From Rhizoclosmatium globosum (taxonomy: Eukaryota; Chytridiomycota; Chytridiomycetes; Chytridiales; Chytriomycetaceae), in the NCBI GenBank assembly GCA_002104985.1, contig MCGO01000334.1, positions 1 through 31,338 on the forward strand: a DNA stretch of 31,338 nucleotides. Direction: 5' to 3'. A program made the position numbers and the translations under genes. Positions 20,301 through 31,338 of this stretch are shown one piece after another. The notes beneath the pieces are model-generated. The model was not told where the DNA came from. It was given only the letters and a program-made list of their open reading frames with translations, and did not search any database. Position 1 is the stretch's first letter. Each line of letters begins with the position of its first letter.

Positions 20301-21526
20301 TCGACTCACATACAATTAGTGTTCTTGATGGAAACTGTTTTGTCAACGCCGCCACATTCAAAGCAACTAATCGCAAGGATTGTCCTGCCGACACTCCGAT
20401 TGTATCTGCTTCAGAGAGCCCTAAAGTTTCTGCCACTGTCACCAACGGACCTATTGCTTCCACGGTTTCTTCTGTCGCGCCGACTCCGTCTCAATCTTGT
20501 GATCCACGTCTTCCAAGTGATCCAATCACTAATCCTTGTCCAATCAAAAAGCCGTCCGCTGAAATCGCAAACTTGGCATCTGGACCCATTCCTAGTAGCG
20601 GCGCTCTTTCCATCTACAATAACGACTCTGTACAACTGATTGCTAAGCTGAATATACAGCTGCCTGCAGCACTCGGAAAAGTAAACGCTTCAAAACTTGC
20701 CTCCTCGTTATTCAGCATTGCTGAACCTGTGACTCCCGGTATTCCAGCCAAATTTGCTGGAGCTGCTATTCCATCTTCGAATGATACCACACCTGGTTTA
20801 AATGCTATTGTGATGTTGGTGACTCCTTCAAGATACCAAGCCATCAAGTATGAAAACCTTCAAACCTACAATGAAGCGAGTTCCGGGACTGTTTCTGCTG
20901 AGATTCTTCCAATCGGGTTCTCCATCACGTACGTATTTGGAAACTTTATCAAAAGTGTTTGGTTCACTTTTGATTTGCACAACGATGGGACTTTGATCAT
21001 TGCGGCGAATACGGGAAACAGTGTTTTGGCTTCTGTTCAAATTGATGGTAACTTGTTTGCGCTGCGACGTGATGCTTCGGCCACGTTTGCGCTTGTGCTT
21101 GGAGTAGCTCCTGTTGACATTCCATCATCGTCTGTGCCAACGGCTGTTATCCTACCATCCAGTTCCCTATCTACAATTCAAAGCGCTATTGCCAAATATT
21201 CTGCCGTAACATCTGCTTCTGAATTCTTTACGACCACAACCATTCCCGTTTTGCCGACAGGTGCTACTATGTCATTACTGACAGGAACAAAAGCAATTCT
21301 CACCACCGCCGCTGCCACGTCATCCTTAATTGGAACAAAAGAAACTGTTACATCCGCAATTTATGGAACAATGTTACCTTCTCCATCTGCCTCCGCTTCA
21401 TCCTCCTCATCAGGATCTGCTGAGCCGAAAATCACCAAAACCAGATCAATCGACATTAAAGTTGGAAGTTCGCGTCGTAATTGCTATCTTGGACTAACAC
21501 TTGCACTTCTATTCGTTATGATTTGA
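17322..21526 (+). CDS. secreted, probably GPI-anchored LRR protein with three duplicated modules
   Basis: I built 19 exons: 17322-17509, 17584-17655, 17717-17845, 17902-17964, 18028-18093, 18157-18219, 18282-18560, 18630-18695, 18743-18871, 18926-18988, 19041-19106, 19167-19238, 19295-19618, 19666-19734, 19794-19922, 19972-20034, 20087-20152, 20206-20274 and 20320-21526. They give 1060 aa, and every intron is phase 2. A signal peptide (MHLAFVVAAATAAIVAADA) precedes three modules. Each opens with a Cys-containing cap (LTDCQIL..W..QFP....Y.CL...I.S.DN..I) and continues with LRRs of the plant-like L.G.(I/F)P type, such as NNLTGPLP, ending in a GNCFDNA-type block. Thr/Ser linkers separate modules. 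After module 3 come SQSCDPRLPSDPITNPCPIK, an unassigned domain of about 200 residues, a Ser/Thr-rich stretch and a hydrophobic C-terminus (YLGLTLALLFVMI), consistent with a GPI anchor. The role is probably cell-surface or wall recognition; the ligand is unknown. Confidence 0.85.
17371..18430 (+). repeat. LRR module 1
   Basis: Cap at SPLTDCQILSNAW, then exons of 72, 129, 63, 66 and 63 nt carrying LRRs, closing with NFDGNCFDNAIAFNVKNR and a Thr/Ser linker. The exon lengths recur in modules 2 and 3. Confidence 0.85.
18431..19484 (+). repeat. LRR module 2
   Basis: Cap at TLTDCQILNKAWPSQFP, then exons of 66, 129, 63, 66 and 72 nt, closing with LSGNCFDNAASFGATNR and a linker holding the 39-bp duplication. 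Confidence 0.85.
19402..19479 (+). repeat. perfect 39-bp coding tandem duplication
   Basis: Copies 19402-19440 and 19441-19479 are identical and in frame, encoding the 13-residue Thr/Ser repeat VSTRTTSDVISTT twice in the linker between LRR modules 2 and 3. Perfect identity points to a recent event. Confidence 0.95.
19485..20400 (+). repeat. LRR module 3
   Basis: Cap at NLTDCQILSLAWPSQFP, then exons of 69, 129, 63, 66 and 69 nt, closing with VLDGNCFVNAATFKATNR, followed by the C-terminal domain in the same last exon. Confidence 0.85.
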
Positions 21527-21555
21527 GTTCTCATATAAAAACTTTATTCTGATCC

Positions 21556-22437
21556 TCAGCTATTACTACGTCCTTTCTTCTTTCCAACTTTATGACGCCA
21601 CAGCGCAACTTTCATTCCAATCAACGTCATATGTGTTGCCGAGAATGAAACAAAGACCCCAATGAACGATGCCTCATCATAAGCAACTAACGTCTTGAGG
21701 AAAATAATGACACTGATTATCATTAAAAAGCAACTTACACCACCGTACTTTGAGATGGTAAGAAATCGAATGTCTGTTTCACTCAATTCAACTGTTGTGT
21801 TTCGAACACATTTGACAAATATTGAAAGAAAGATTAAGTCCAGAATCGCTGCGATGATAATAATCAAAAGAGTTGTGATATTAATGGTATTAGTCATGAC
21901 AGGGGTATCTCCGTGGAAGAAGCAAACAGACATCAATATAGTCACTACTGCACAGAGGAGAGGCACTGCAACCATCAGAAAGTGTATAAAACGTCGGAAA
22001 TAAGGAGAAAAGTTCTTTGTAATCGTCTCCACTCGACTCCAGGAATAATGAATGTATCCTGTTAGAAAACTCGCCATACCAATAGACTGAATAATGTAAT
22101 CTTCGTCCTTCATCATTTCATAATTATTCAAAATATCTGCATCAGTGGCGTACAATATGACCAAAGACAATCCCATAATAGCGAGAGTCACGTTAAATTT
22201 TGAAAGAACTCGCTGCCACTTTCGTGGCGGGGGTGCTTCACAGTATAGAATAAATAGGATCAAGAAAATCAATAATATTGCTGACACAGCCGCCATAGTC
22301 GTGCAAAGGCTGACTTCTGCAGAAAAATCGTAGTGACTAGTTTCATTCGGCATTGTTGCAGAAAAACAATGAGGAAAGAAATGTATAGATGAAACAAGAA
22401 TATAAAAAAAGAGAAATAATAAGATCCACCTCATCAT
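21556..22437 (-). CDS. seven-TM membrane protein, receptor-like topology
   Basis: A single uninterrupted frame of 293 aa in an intron-rich region. It begins MMRWILLFLFFYILVSS, a hydrophobic segment that could be a signal peptide, then an N-terminal stretch with an N-glycosylation site (PNETS). Seven hydrophobic helices follow, at about residues 44-67, 80-103, 113-132, 148-171, 182-208, 228-250 and 255-277, and a basic tail KVGKKKGRSNS. This topology resembles a GPCR, but I see no motif of a named family (no DRY or NPxxY). Alternative starts are the second Met (22434) and M29 (22353). The first ATG lies only 5 bp after the stop codon of the upstream channel gene on the same strand. The stop is TAG-type at 21556-21558, close to the convergent LRR gene end. 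Confidence 0.72.
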   Translation of the reverse strand: MMRWILLFLFFYILVSSIHFFPHCFSATMPNETSHYDFSAEVSLCTTMAAVSAILLIFLILFILYCEAPPPRKWQRVLSKFNVTLAIMGLSLVILYATDADILNNYEMMKDEDYIIQSIGMASFLTGYIHYSWSRVETITKNFSPYFRRFIHFLMVAVPLLCAVVTILMSVCFFHGDTPVMTNTINITTLLIIIIAAILDLIFLSIFVKCVRNTTVELSETDIRFLTISKYGGVSCFLMIISVIIFLKTLVAYDEASFIGVFVSFSATHMTLIGMKVALWRHKVGKKKGRSNS

Positions 22438-22442
22438 CCAAA

Positions 22443-25400
22443 CTATTGCGCCCCCAAACCCGCGGAAGATACACTCAAATTGCCTTTGTCTTTCAAATTG
22501 TTCGCGCTTCGCTTCATTTTCAGCTTTGAAAATGCGACTGCTGTCCCTAGAGCCGCGTTCAGTTTCGTATTGCGTCCTTCTTGACCGGCGAGAACTTTGG
22601 TATTCGCAAACTGAGCGTCTCTTGCCGCATTTTCAATTTGAATTTGTAATTGAATTCGCATTGCAGTGACGTTGTCCATCATGGCACCCATTACATGTTC
22701 CAAAGCAGTCACTTTATCCACGACGTTATCGCTTTCTTCCCAATTCTTGAGTGCAATCGCGCGATTGATTGGGAAGAAAGAAAGATCATTCTTTCCTAGG
22801 GATTCGCTGATGAATGTTTCGTGCGATGTGTATTCGGTTTTGTCCTTTAACTCAAGATGGACGAGGAAGAACAGATAATGCCTGAAGTGATGTAAGAAAA
22901 AGCGTTACCTAAGGGACTCAACAAAACGTACCAAACATTGTGCTCTTTCTTTATGTGGTTCTCAAATCCGCTGGAATGTCTTTGGAACTCGCTCGCGTTA
23001 ATGGAGCACACGTAACACTGGGTTTTCAAATCGTCGCTGATGTCTTTTCGATCCTCTCTAAGCTGTCCAAATGTATCGAAGATGATACTGGAATCACATC
23101 ATCAGTCGTTGAGGAAAATAGACAAGAAGGAAATTTCCTACCCAAACACAACATTGAGAAGAAAGACGATTACTATCAAGAAGAAACTGAGATCCAAAAG
23201 AATTCGGGCACCATAATATTCTCGTTCTTCGTTTACGGGAACTTGAAGCAACTCTCCAATTCCCCCACCAGACCGAAGGCCATAGCTCAGGACGGTAAGG
23301 AAGCAACTAAACAGCGAATGACAGTGCAGACCTTCCTTTTCATCGAAAGCATGGCGGAAATAGACGAATCCAATTACGGAATAGATGTAGATTATGATAA
23401 CTCCAAGAATTACCTAAATCATCGTCAGCAAAGATAGCATGAAAATGATACTCACAGTTTTTGAAAGAGAACTCCAATTCATAGTGACAGAAGCTATGAC
23501 TCCTTGCAGTACTTCGTCTCTGTACATGAAATCGAGCAAGTGAAGTGCGTAAAGAGACGGATACTCTAAACCAAAGATGGCCAAAATAACCATAAGCGCA
23601 TGATACAAAGCCTTTGGTTCTTGGAAAAATCCGTGAATCAAATCGCTTGAAGTTAGCTCCATGGACTTAAGAAAACATAAGTAACCGAAAACAGAAACTC
23701 GACTTCCATACCTGCAACTCAGAAATGCTTTTCAATTCAACCTTTTCACCACCCGTCCAAAGTCGATGCTCATTTTCTTTGCGAATTCGATTATTTTCTT
23801 CGACCATGCGCTCGACACGCTTGCGATTCACAAGTAATGGTAGCTGAGTTGCCATAAATTCTGCTGATGAAAGCAGCTGAACCAATGTGAGTATACAGAA
23901 AAGGTTGGAAAACTACAAACCCATAAAAAGATTAGTAGAAGGCCTAACAATGTTCGGCCGTGATCCACAATGGAAGGGCACTTTGAAAAGTCGTCATGCT
24001 CGATGTCACCGGTTGGTGCAACCATACATAGCATATTTCCGATATTTATAAAAAATGCAAGAATATATGCTCCTCTCCACCAATAACTGTGGCCTTGGGC
24101 CAGCTTACTCAGCCATATATTCTCTGAAATCTACAGTCAGCCATAATCCAAGCACTGCACAAATTCACCTTCTACGCGGGCTTGGTTCTTAATTTCATAA
24201 ATAATATCTTGAGACTGATTGATGAAATCCTCCACCTTCTCCTGCGGAGTATTTCTAGGAAGACTGATGAGATATTTTGTTTGGCTGGAGTATGAACAAA
24301 CCTTTTTCTCATCCACAGGAAGCGATCCTTTGTGTAGTCCTTTATGTAAAAACATATTTCTGGAATAGGAAACAAGACTGTGTACAATCGTTTATCTGCA
24401 GTTGTGTTAGATTCTCGAACAATTTCGATTCGACCTGTCTTGTTGTTGAAGACGTTGAAAGCCACACTGCGTTCGCATAATTCCTGATTTTCGATGCTCA
24501 TGTATGGAAGCAACGTCGCAATGAGCATCGAGTAGATGAAACCCGTTTCCTTTGGCGAGGTTCCTTCATCGTCCTCGGATTCTGTTGAATCCTCCTCCTC
24601 CTTTTTGATTTCATCAATGACTTTCTGTAAATTTTTTGTCATATCAGCTTCTGAGTCGCGAATATGGTGTACTATTTCAGGGTCGGTTTTCAGTAAAGGC
24701 TGAGTTTCCTCGGATTCTGATTCACTCTGTCCTTTCTTGATTTCGACGCTGTCCAGTTCAACGTTGGAGTCTCGAATAGCGGGAATATCTGACTTCGTTA
24801 AACTTGCTGGATGCTTATCAACAAAGGTAATTTGATCTTGCGACTTTGCTTCTTTCAGTTTCCATCTGTACAACATCTCGTTCACAAACTCTTTGCTTAT
24901 TTCTTTGCCTTGATGAAAGAGGTAATGGCTAAGATTCATCATGAGTGAACTAAACGTTGACTTTAGGTCCTTACATTAACTTAAAAATAGTTTCCTTTCT
25001 AGCCATGTTATCGATTTGAGTTTGAAATTTTCGACGTTTCTCTTCATCAGCTGCAGTCACCAATTTGTGAACATCATTCCTGTTTTAAACAATTTCAGTC
25101 AATCAACATTTAAATTGCATTCTTTGCTTACAAATTACTTAGTAGAGCCCGTAAGTCGAACATTGCAGCCATTTGTTTAAAAACAGCACGAGTATCTTCA
25201 TCCGAATCATCCTCCAAAAGCGAAAGGAGACATAATGCGGCCTTTCCTTTCAATTCAAGAACCTGGTCTTCTGGGCAATCTGCATAGCTTTGAACCCAGA
25301 TGTAGTTCACGGCATGAACCACTTTTGACTGGAAGATTGTCACTTGATTTTGTGAACAGCCCTATAATTCATTGTTTAGAAGCTCGCCAAACTCATATGA

Positions 25401-28400
25401 CATCAAAATACCTGCGATAAGTCAATGAGAGTGTCGAACACTTGAATCAGAACAGGTATTATTTGAACTGAATCGATGGATACCACAGAATGCAGGAAAT
25501 CAACAACTTGGCGAATAAGATTGAACGTTTTAATATTGTCAGGCTGTACCCGCATATATTCCTGTATTCTAAAGTTATGGCCCTCAACCAAGAGTTGTAG
25601 GAGTCTCATGACAGATCGTATGGCACTGTATTCGCCATCTTCAATGCCACCAGAACCTGCGACTGATGGAGAATCGACTAGATTAACAGTTTTCGCGCTT
25701 GAAATATTGAAACTTGATCCGGTTGGTTGATCAAGGCTGTCGATAGAAAACATTGATCTCGACTTATTTATACCGCGCGAGGATTCAGCGCCTTCTTCCC
25801 CATTAGATTCACTTGAACGTGGGTCGCCATTTAAAATCTGAGCTTCTTGCTGACTACGAGTCTCTCGTACTTGAATCACAAATTTCTTGATAGTTTCGTG
25901 AATACAGTAGAAAAATCGTTCCTCCCTAAGTTATTCTGTCAGTAAATACAAGAGAGAAAAGGTGCAAACCTTGTACCCAGCCAGTAACTTTCTAGTGTAT
26001 TTTGGATATCTTTGTTTCCACCATCGAGCAACACGATGAGGACACGTAAAGATGGGCAAAATACACCTGGACGCTCCGAAGTCAACAATCTTTCTGCCAT
26101 CAATGTACATCCTAATTCACTCAATAGTTTCTGGACGTTTACTTTCCGCATCTCAGCTTTCGCCCATTTATCAGGATATTTTGTGCGATCAATCTCATCA
26201 ACTTGATTAATTTCTTCAGTGACAAGCCATTCCAAGATTTTAAGCGTCTTGATGTCATATTTGATTTCATTGTTATCTTGGCTTTGCTTGACTGCACGAC
26301 GTTTATGTCTCCGTTTTGTTGCAACTGAAGTTTGGGTTGCAGACCCATTTCCAGATTGTTCAAGAAATTCAATAAGTGATTTCGTTGGGGCGCACATAGC
26401 TGTGAAGTCTTTTTGCGACAACCTTTTGTCCACATTGAGGTGAAACTTCTCCGCTAAAGTAAAATCAGAATAATCACATTTCAAATGTACCTACCAAGCA
26501 TCGTAAACTCTTTCGCATTCATTGCTTTTACTGAAGGATCAGTATAAATTCTCGATAAGAGATCCAAGAGGCTTCTATTCACAGCAACAACGTTCTGATG
26601 TTCGAAAAACTCCCCAACTTGGTTGTAAGAAAATGATCCAACTGTTTTTCGGCGTTCGGATGTACTACCAAATCGCCAAGTTTCGTATTTATCAGGTTGA
26701 CAAATGGTTCCATCAAATCCAGCTGCTCCAATCGCCTTAATTGTTAGGACGACCATATCCATTTTCGACTTTATCGGCTCAAACATCTTTAAAAGCTCTG
26801 AAAGGTCATCAAGAAGATCGCTGGATAAATCAAATACGCTCGAATGGTCGTTTGACGTTCCTGCCAAACAGTATTTATAAAAGCCAACCACAAATTTCAG
26901 CCCCCCGTTGAACAAAAATGCTTCAACTTCATTTTGTAAGGGTTTCTTTTCAAGAAGACCAACTTTAACTTCTTTGACAAGTCTTGCAACAAATTCCAAA
27001 AAGCTCCATGCCCGTGGGTCCTTATGTATCCTTTCAGGGTGTTTTTCGTTGTCTTCTTCTCCAGTTGCTTCCATATATGCAGTGACAAGAAGTGTCGCAA
27101 AAGCACTCTTCAGAGAATAGGACGCAGTGTGCGAGTTCATTATCGACAGGATCTCGCTGATCGAAACAACAGTTTGGCACATCTAGGTCACTTATCAATG
27201 CATATCTAAGCCAACGTCAACCACATACCAGCTGCATCATATAGTTTCTTTCCTCACAGCATTCTGCAAGCAAAAGTATCAAGTCTTCGAAGTATTCAAT
27301 TGGGACTGTTGCGGCTTTAAGCCGCTGTGCTGATGGCGAATGCGCTGGTGAATGTTCTCGATTAGAATTCACGGAATGAGAATTATATCTCGCGTTGATT
27401 GAATTGAAAGGCTTGATATCCAACATACTACCAAGATTGTTCACATTCGTGGATAGAGAACGTCTTAGGGTCAAAGGTGACACAATGTATTCCAGGCCTT
27501 CTTTACTCTTCCATTCTTCTCTCTTTGAGTCTTCCATTAAATCAAGCTCAAAATGATTGAATAAACTGGTCAAATTCATGTATAGCTTGCGATTTTCGAG
27601 AAGTTGCTTCAGAACCAAACTTTGGTTCCGTTTCAAGATCTTCCCTTCAACTCGAATGATACTCTTTAAGAGTCTGATGTACTCAAATCGACGGCCGTGG
27701 GAAAGCTCAAGAATTTGAGTGACATGATGTTCGGTTATTCGTGAACAGATTTCAATATTTTGGGAGAGGATCAAGCCGAGGACTTCAACACATTGTTTTG
27801 AAACTTCAGGTGATGCTCCACAAAGGCGGGGATTTGTACTTTCAACTAACAAATCAAACTGATCGAAAAGCAATGCCATATGTTGTTTGTTACCCGTAGC
27901 AAATCGTAACAGGAAATTAAAAGCAGACAGAAGGATCTGTGACTGAATTGTTTTCAAAGGTGTGGAAAGGTCATTCATTGACGAGTGCACCGACGCTTGT
28001 CCGATAGCCACGCTATCGATTGAACCGATTTCATCGCGTTCGCGACTTGCTCTCGAATCTGCTGACACTCCAGGAGACGAAACTCGTCCAACGTTTCGCA
28101 AAACATGAGGTAGCTTGCTTGATTCGTTTGCGATGGCGTGTGAAAGACGGTTTTTGAGCATGAGTAGAACCCAATTATGGATCCCAATATTTCTTATCAC
28201 AACTTGAGTGATGACATCTGGCGCAACGTGTCCTCCATTTTCTAAGGACTCTGCTTTTACCACAACATCCGTAGACTTAGTTCCTGTCGTTTTCGAGCCA
28301 ACAACACAGAGATGCCCAAGATCAAGTAACAAGGAATTAATGGTAGATGCAGTCTCAAAATTGATTCCGCCCAAAATAACAGGCTCTGACGACTCAAAGG

Positions 28401-31338
28401 CAGTTGCTGTTCCCACCCCATTTTGAATGAAAACGAGAAGCTGATTCTTGATCCAATCGTATGAAGTTATGTGATCCGGTTCATTTAGCACCACTGAAAT
28501 CTGAGAAATATCAATCAATTCTTCAATTGAGCTGAACAATCTGTGCAGGAGTCGCATCGCATTTTGTTTTAATTTAGCGTTATCGTAGCGAAGAAGCTCA
28601 AGTAAGATGGGACTGAGAACATCGCGAAGTCGAAAATAAGCAGTTTCATCGAAAATCGATGAAAGTAGTGACTGAACATTTTGAAACCCTAACGCGGCGT
28701 CATTTGATCCAACCAACAAATTCTTTCGAGGAGTTCTAAAAGGAAATTTAAAGAACGCACTAAAATCAGATGAGAACAAACTTAAAATAATCCTGCCAAT
28801 AGTATAGTAGTAGATAACATCGCATTTCCAATCGAAGCTGTACAAGTTTCTCCATAATGAGACAAATTTCTATCTTGGAGTAAATGATTGGCTGTGTCAT
28901 TTCGTTAAACTCAAATCGATTCTTCAAAGCCCAAGGAGTCTTTGCACGTTCGTCTTCAGTGAAACCAAGCATACTTTTATCACTAAGATCTACATGAGAA
29001 TACAAATAATTCTGAAAGTAACTCACAGGACATCGGTTTTCCCATCCAAAACCATCATCAAAATTCGGAACAAGTCTTTCACGCGCTCCTCTTCGCGAAC
29101 ATACCCAGATAGCACCAAAAATTTAGTTAAGCGTAGAACGCTCAAAGTCATCTGGTTTTTGTCGGTTTCTTCGGCAACATGAACTGAGTTCTTTTTTAAA
29201 TACCCCGCGGCCCATTCAGCTGTTTTCAATAAAATCGAGTCATCCTCCTCTCCGTTATCAATGGCCGCGTCTTCTAGAATATAACTAAAGGTTGGGCGGT
29301 TTTCTATTGTTTCCATCGGAAATACATAGTCGGAAATGAAAGGTGCGATCGGATACTTATCGACAAATGCCACTATGACCAAAAACCCTTAGAAAAATAA
29401 TTAAAAATCAGCAATATTACCTCTCATTATATCTCCATACAAGGCCCGCACAGTCTCAGGAAGATTTTCATCTCGCAAACCAACATAGCATTCCTCCAAT
29501 GACAACACCTTCCATCGATTCCGCAACAAATTGATGACTCTTGAGTTTTGCCCCATGCAAAGTGCCTTGTAGAGCTTTAGCATGGATTCAAAGTATGCCG
29601 CAATTGACGCTCGGTTTGGAATTCCCTTTTTGGCACCACCATCAAGTTTTGAAGCCAACAGCTCTGAAGCCGATTTTTTCGTACTCATGGTTCTTCGCCG
29701 CTCAGCAGCAGCCTGTAATGAGCTGATAGGGCGGACTGTAGGTGTAGGAACGTTCCCAGCTTTGACACAAAGTTCTTGTAAAGGGACCCATCGCCGAAAT
29801 ATCTTTTCCGTGGCAGGCAGAACTTCCAGCAACTTTCCTCCTACCAGTCGCGTCTTGAACAAATGTATTGGATACGATGTATCTTCAACTTCGCCGCTTT
29901 CGGGATGTGCAGGTCCTAACAGTTTTTGAGCAATATCGAATTGATGAGAAGGCATTGCAACACCATCGCACCAACACATGGCAATCAAAAAATTGACGTA
30001 AGATGGGTTTCGATCTCTTGCTAACAGTGTGATGAAGCTCTCAATCTGTGTGGAACTGATTTTTTGAACAATTGTTGGATTTCCGTCAATTAATTGCATG
30101 AGAGTATCTGCTGCGCCAACATTCAAATCAATATGCTCACTCATAATCATGAACTTGTCAGCTAAATGACTCTGATTCGTATGCTCGCTTCCCAAGAGGA
30201 ACTGCTTAAGGACGCGATATATATACTTGAAGATACGAACTAAGACTTCTTGCTTTCCCGATTTTATGTCAGCTAGAGCTATAACAGCATCACTGTTGCT
30301 TATGCTTTCTTGGCTTCCACGGACTGGTTTTATGACGGTATCAGGGCTGTTCGCTCGAATCGCCTGTGGGCTTGCTGATATTCTTGATACTGAGGCTGGA
30401 ATCACGTCACTATGCCGTTGACGGACAATCGGAGAATCATCTCCTTCGGCATCAGAAACAGATACAGTGACTTTGAAATTCATCATAGAAGTGGGTCTGG
30501 GGCGAGGTGACCGCGAGCTAACTCGAAGATCATCGCCAGAGAGTCCTGTCTCAAGCTCATACAACGAAGTCTGTAGAACCAAACGTTCCTCAGGATGAAA
30601 AGGAAAGCTCAAAAACTTAAGAATAATATCAATGATTGAAGTCTCACGAAGAAGCGTTTGATGCACTGTCGTCAAAGGCTTTAAAAATTGTGTATATTAT
30701 CACAGATATCTTACGTAATATCGGAGTCCCCTCACGTTTCAAAGGGTCTATCGTCTGAGACTTGGTACAGAATATATCAGAGAAGATAGGATCATTCGCA
30801 AGGTACGATCTTCCTTTGACTTGATGGGATACAAGCCAGATTTCACTTCCGACAAACTGCGCGATTGTGCAACAAATTGTAAACCCAGGGCACAAATGAA
30901 TGCACAAAATTGAAACGATCGACCAATTCTGGCTCTGCCAACGAGACAGAAAAGTCTATTTGAAAAAGGTTAGTATTTAAGTGATCGGAAACATCAAAAA
31001 ATCTTACAATCATCCCATATGATTTTCATAACTAGCCAAAACAAAGTACGCCATCTGTCAGCAACAGATTCTACGACACCAGGTCTCTGAACTCTCGGTG
31101 CATAAGCATCCCCACCCCTCGCGCGCACAGGATGCAGCCAGGTACCCGTCGCATAATGCTGTATCCTTAAATATGCTCCTGCATGAACACTGCTCACTGT
31201 CTCAGCATTTACTTGTCCAAACACAAACACTGTTGGATCCTTTTCCAGACCACCACTTCTCGCCGCATTCATATCTCCTGCACTTTCTCTGTTTGTCTCC
31301 GGCGCTTCATTTGCTGGAGGACCAGGAAACACACGTCA
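22443..31338 (-). CDS. inositol 1,4,5-trisphosphate receptor-like Ca2+ release channel (N-terminus outside window)
   Basis: IP3 receptors are tetrameric ER Ca2+ channels opened by IP3. This multi-exon gene runs off the right edge. The first exons I could place are 31338-31008, 30955-30906, 30856-30715 and 30665-29421; the last is 22881-22443. Domains in order: an MIR-type repeat (GAYLRIQHYATGTWLHPV), the first RIH domain (QTLLRETSIIDIILKFL), the block VINLLRNRWKVLSLEECYVGLRDENLP, a second helical RIH region (25.9-28.9 kb), an RIH-associated segment (IRSVMRLLQLLVEGHNFRIQ), six or so TM segments (about 24080-23120), the pore loop YGLRSGGGIGELL, the C-terminal zinc finger CYVCSINASEF..HIKKEHNVW, and a coiled tail. 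All match the family order. The IP3-binding core is mostly off the window, so ligand binding cannot be judged. Internal splice sites between 29.4 and 23.1 kb are approximate; some inferred introns are only about 38-41 bp. TM helix count and exon joins need transcript support. Confidence 0.9.
23120..23435 (-). other. channel pore region of the IP3-receptor-like gene
   Basis: In one exon following an intron at about 23455-23415, the minus strand reads VILGVIIIYIYSVIGFVYF (S5-like), a short luminal loop, then SYGLRSGGGIGELL (selectivity filter near 23250-23280) and ILLDLSFFLIVIVFLLNVVFG (S6). Animal receptors have GGGVGD at the filter; here it is GGGIGE, replacing Asp with Glu. The luminal loop before the pore helix is much shorter than in animal receptors. 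Confidence 0.85.
25400..25660 (-). other. RIH-associated segment of the channel
   Basis: The minus strand reads AIRSVMRLLQLLVEGHNFRIQ followed by EYMRVQPDNIKTFNLIRQVV, matching the RIH-associated block of IP3 receptors. A Ser/Asn-rich, likely disordered insert precedes it (25660-25860). Confidence 0.8.

Noticed and set aside
22940..23437. Plus-strand open frame of 165 codons
   Set aside because: Exactly antisense to the channel pore and zinc finger, which are strongly motif-supported on the minus strand.

Overview
The window is nuclear DNA from a fungus, most likely an early-diverging, zoosporic (chytrid-type) one. Genes are packed on both strands and split by short GT...AG introns, mostly about 45-75 bp. 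The gene set is fungal or eukaryotic (Erg28, fungal-type THI4, p24/Emp24, dolichyl-diphosphatase, SWEET transporters). A full inositol-trisphosphate-receptor-type Ca2+ channel is present; this family is missing from most higher fungi but is retained in zoosporic lineages. The taxon is inferred from gene content, not from a marker gene.

Layout from left to right. (1) 111-744, minus: an Erg28-like sterol scaffold gene whose four exons splice cleanly except for one missing base in exon 2. (2) 1160-4485, plus: a six-exon gene joining a protein kinase, a P-loop NTPase motif, a long unassigned middle and a Cys-rich C-terminus. (3) 4601-5494, plus: a p24/Emp24 cargo receptor. (4) 5718-6008, minus: an unrecognised Cys-containing exon. 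(5) 6411-8928, plus: a type I membrane protein with an unassigned ectodomain and a Ser/Pro/His-rich tail; its third intron carries a minisatellite. (6) 9175-10388 and 10534-11622, plus: two tandem SWEET transporter paralogues with identical intron positions. (7) 11863-13042, minus: thiazole synthase THI4. (8) 13353-14940, minus: a flavin amine oxidase with a C-terminal membrane anchor. (9) 15170-16302, plus: a PAPS-dependent sulfotransferase. (10) 16346-17114, minus: a dolichyl-diphosphatase. (11) 17322-21526, plus: a 19-exon, probably GPI-anchored LRR protein made of three duplicated modules, with all 18 introns in phase 2. (12) 21556-22437, minus: a seven-TM protein. (13) 22443 to the right edge, minus: the IP3-receptor-like channel, with its N-terminus outside the window.

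There is no operon logic. Shared themes are the secretory pathway and cell surface (p24, dolichyl-diphosphatase, LRR and type I proteins, SWEETs) and signalling (kinase/P-loop protein, seven-TM protein, Ca2+ channel). Exon coordinates were worked out by hand from splice consensus, reading frame and family motifs; no transcript data were available. The most notable items are the kinase/P-loop/Cys-rich fusion, the triplicated phase-2 LRR gene, the channel with its seven-TM neighbour 5 bp away, the Erg28 frame break, and a repeated C-rich to G-rich switch inside coding exons.
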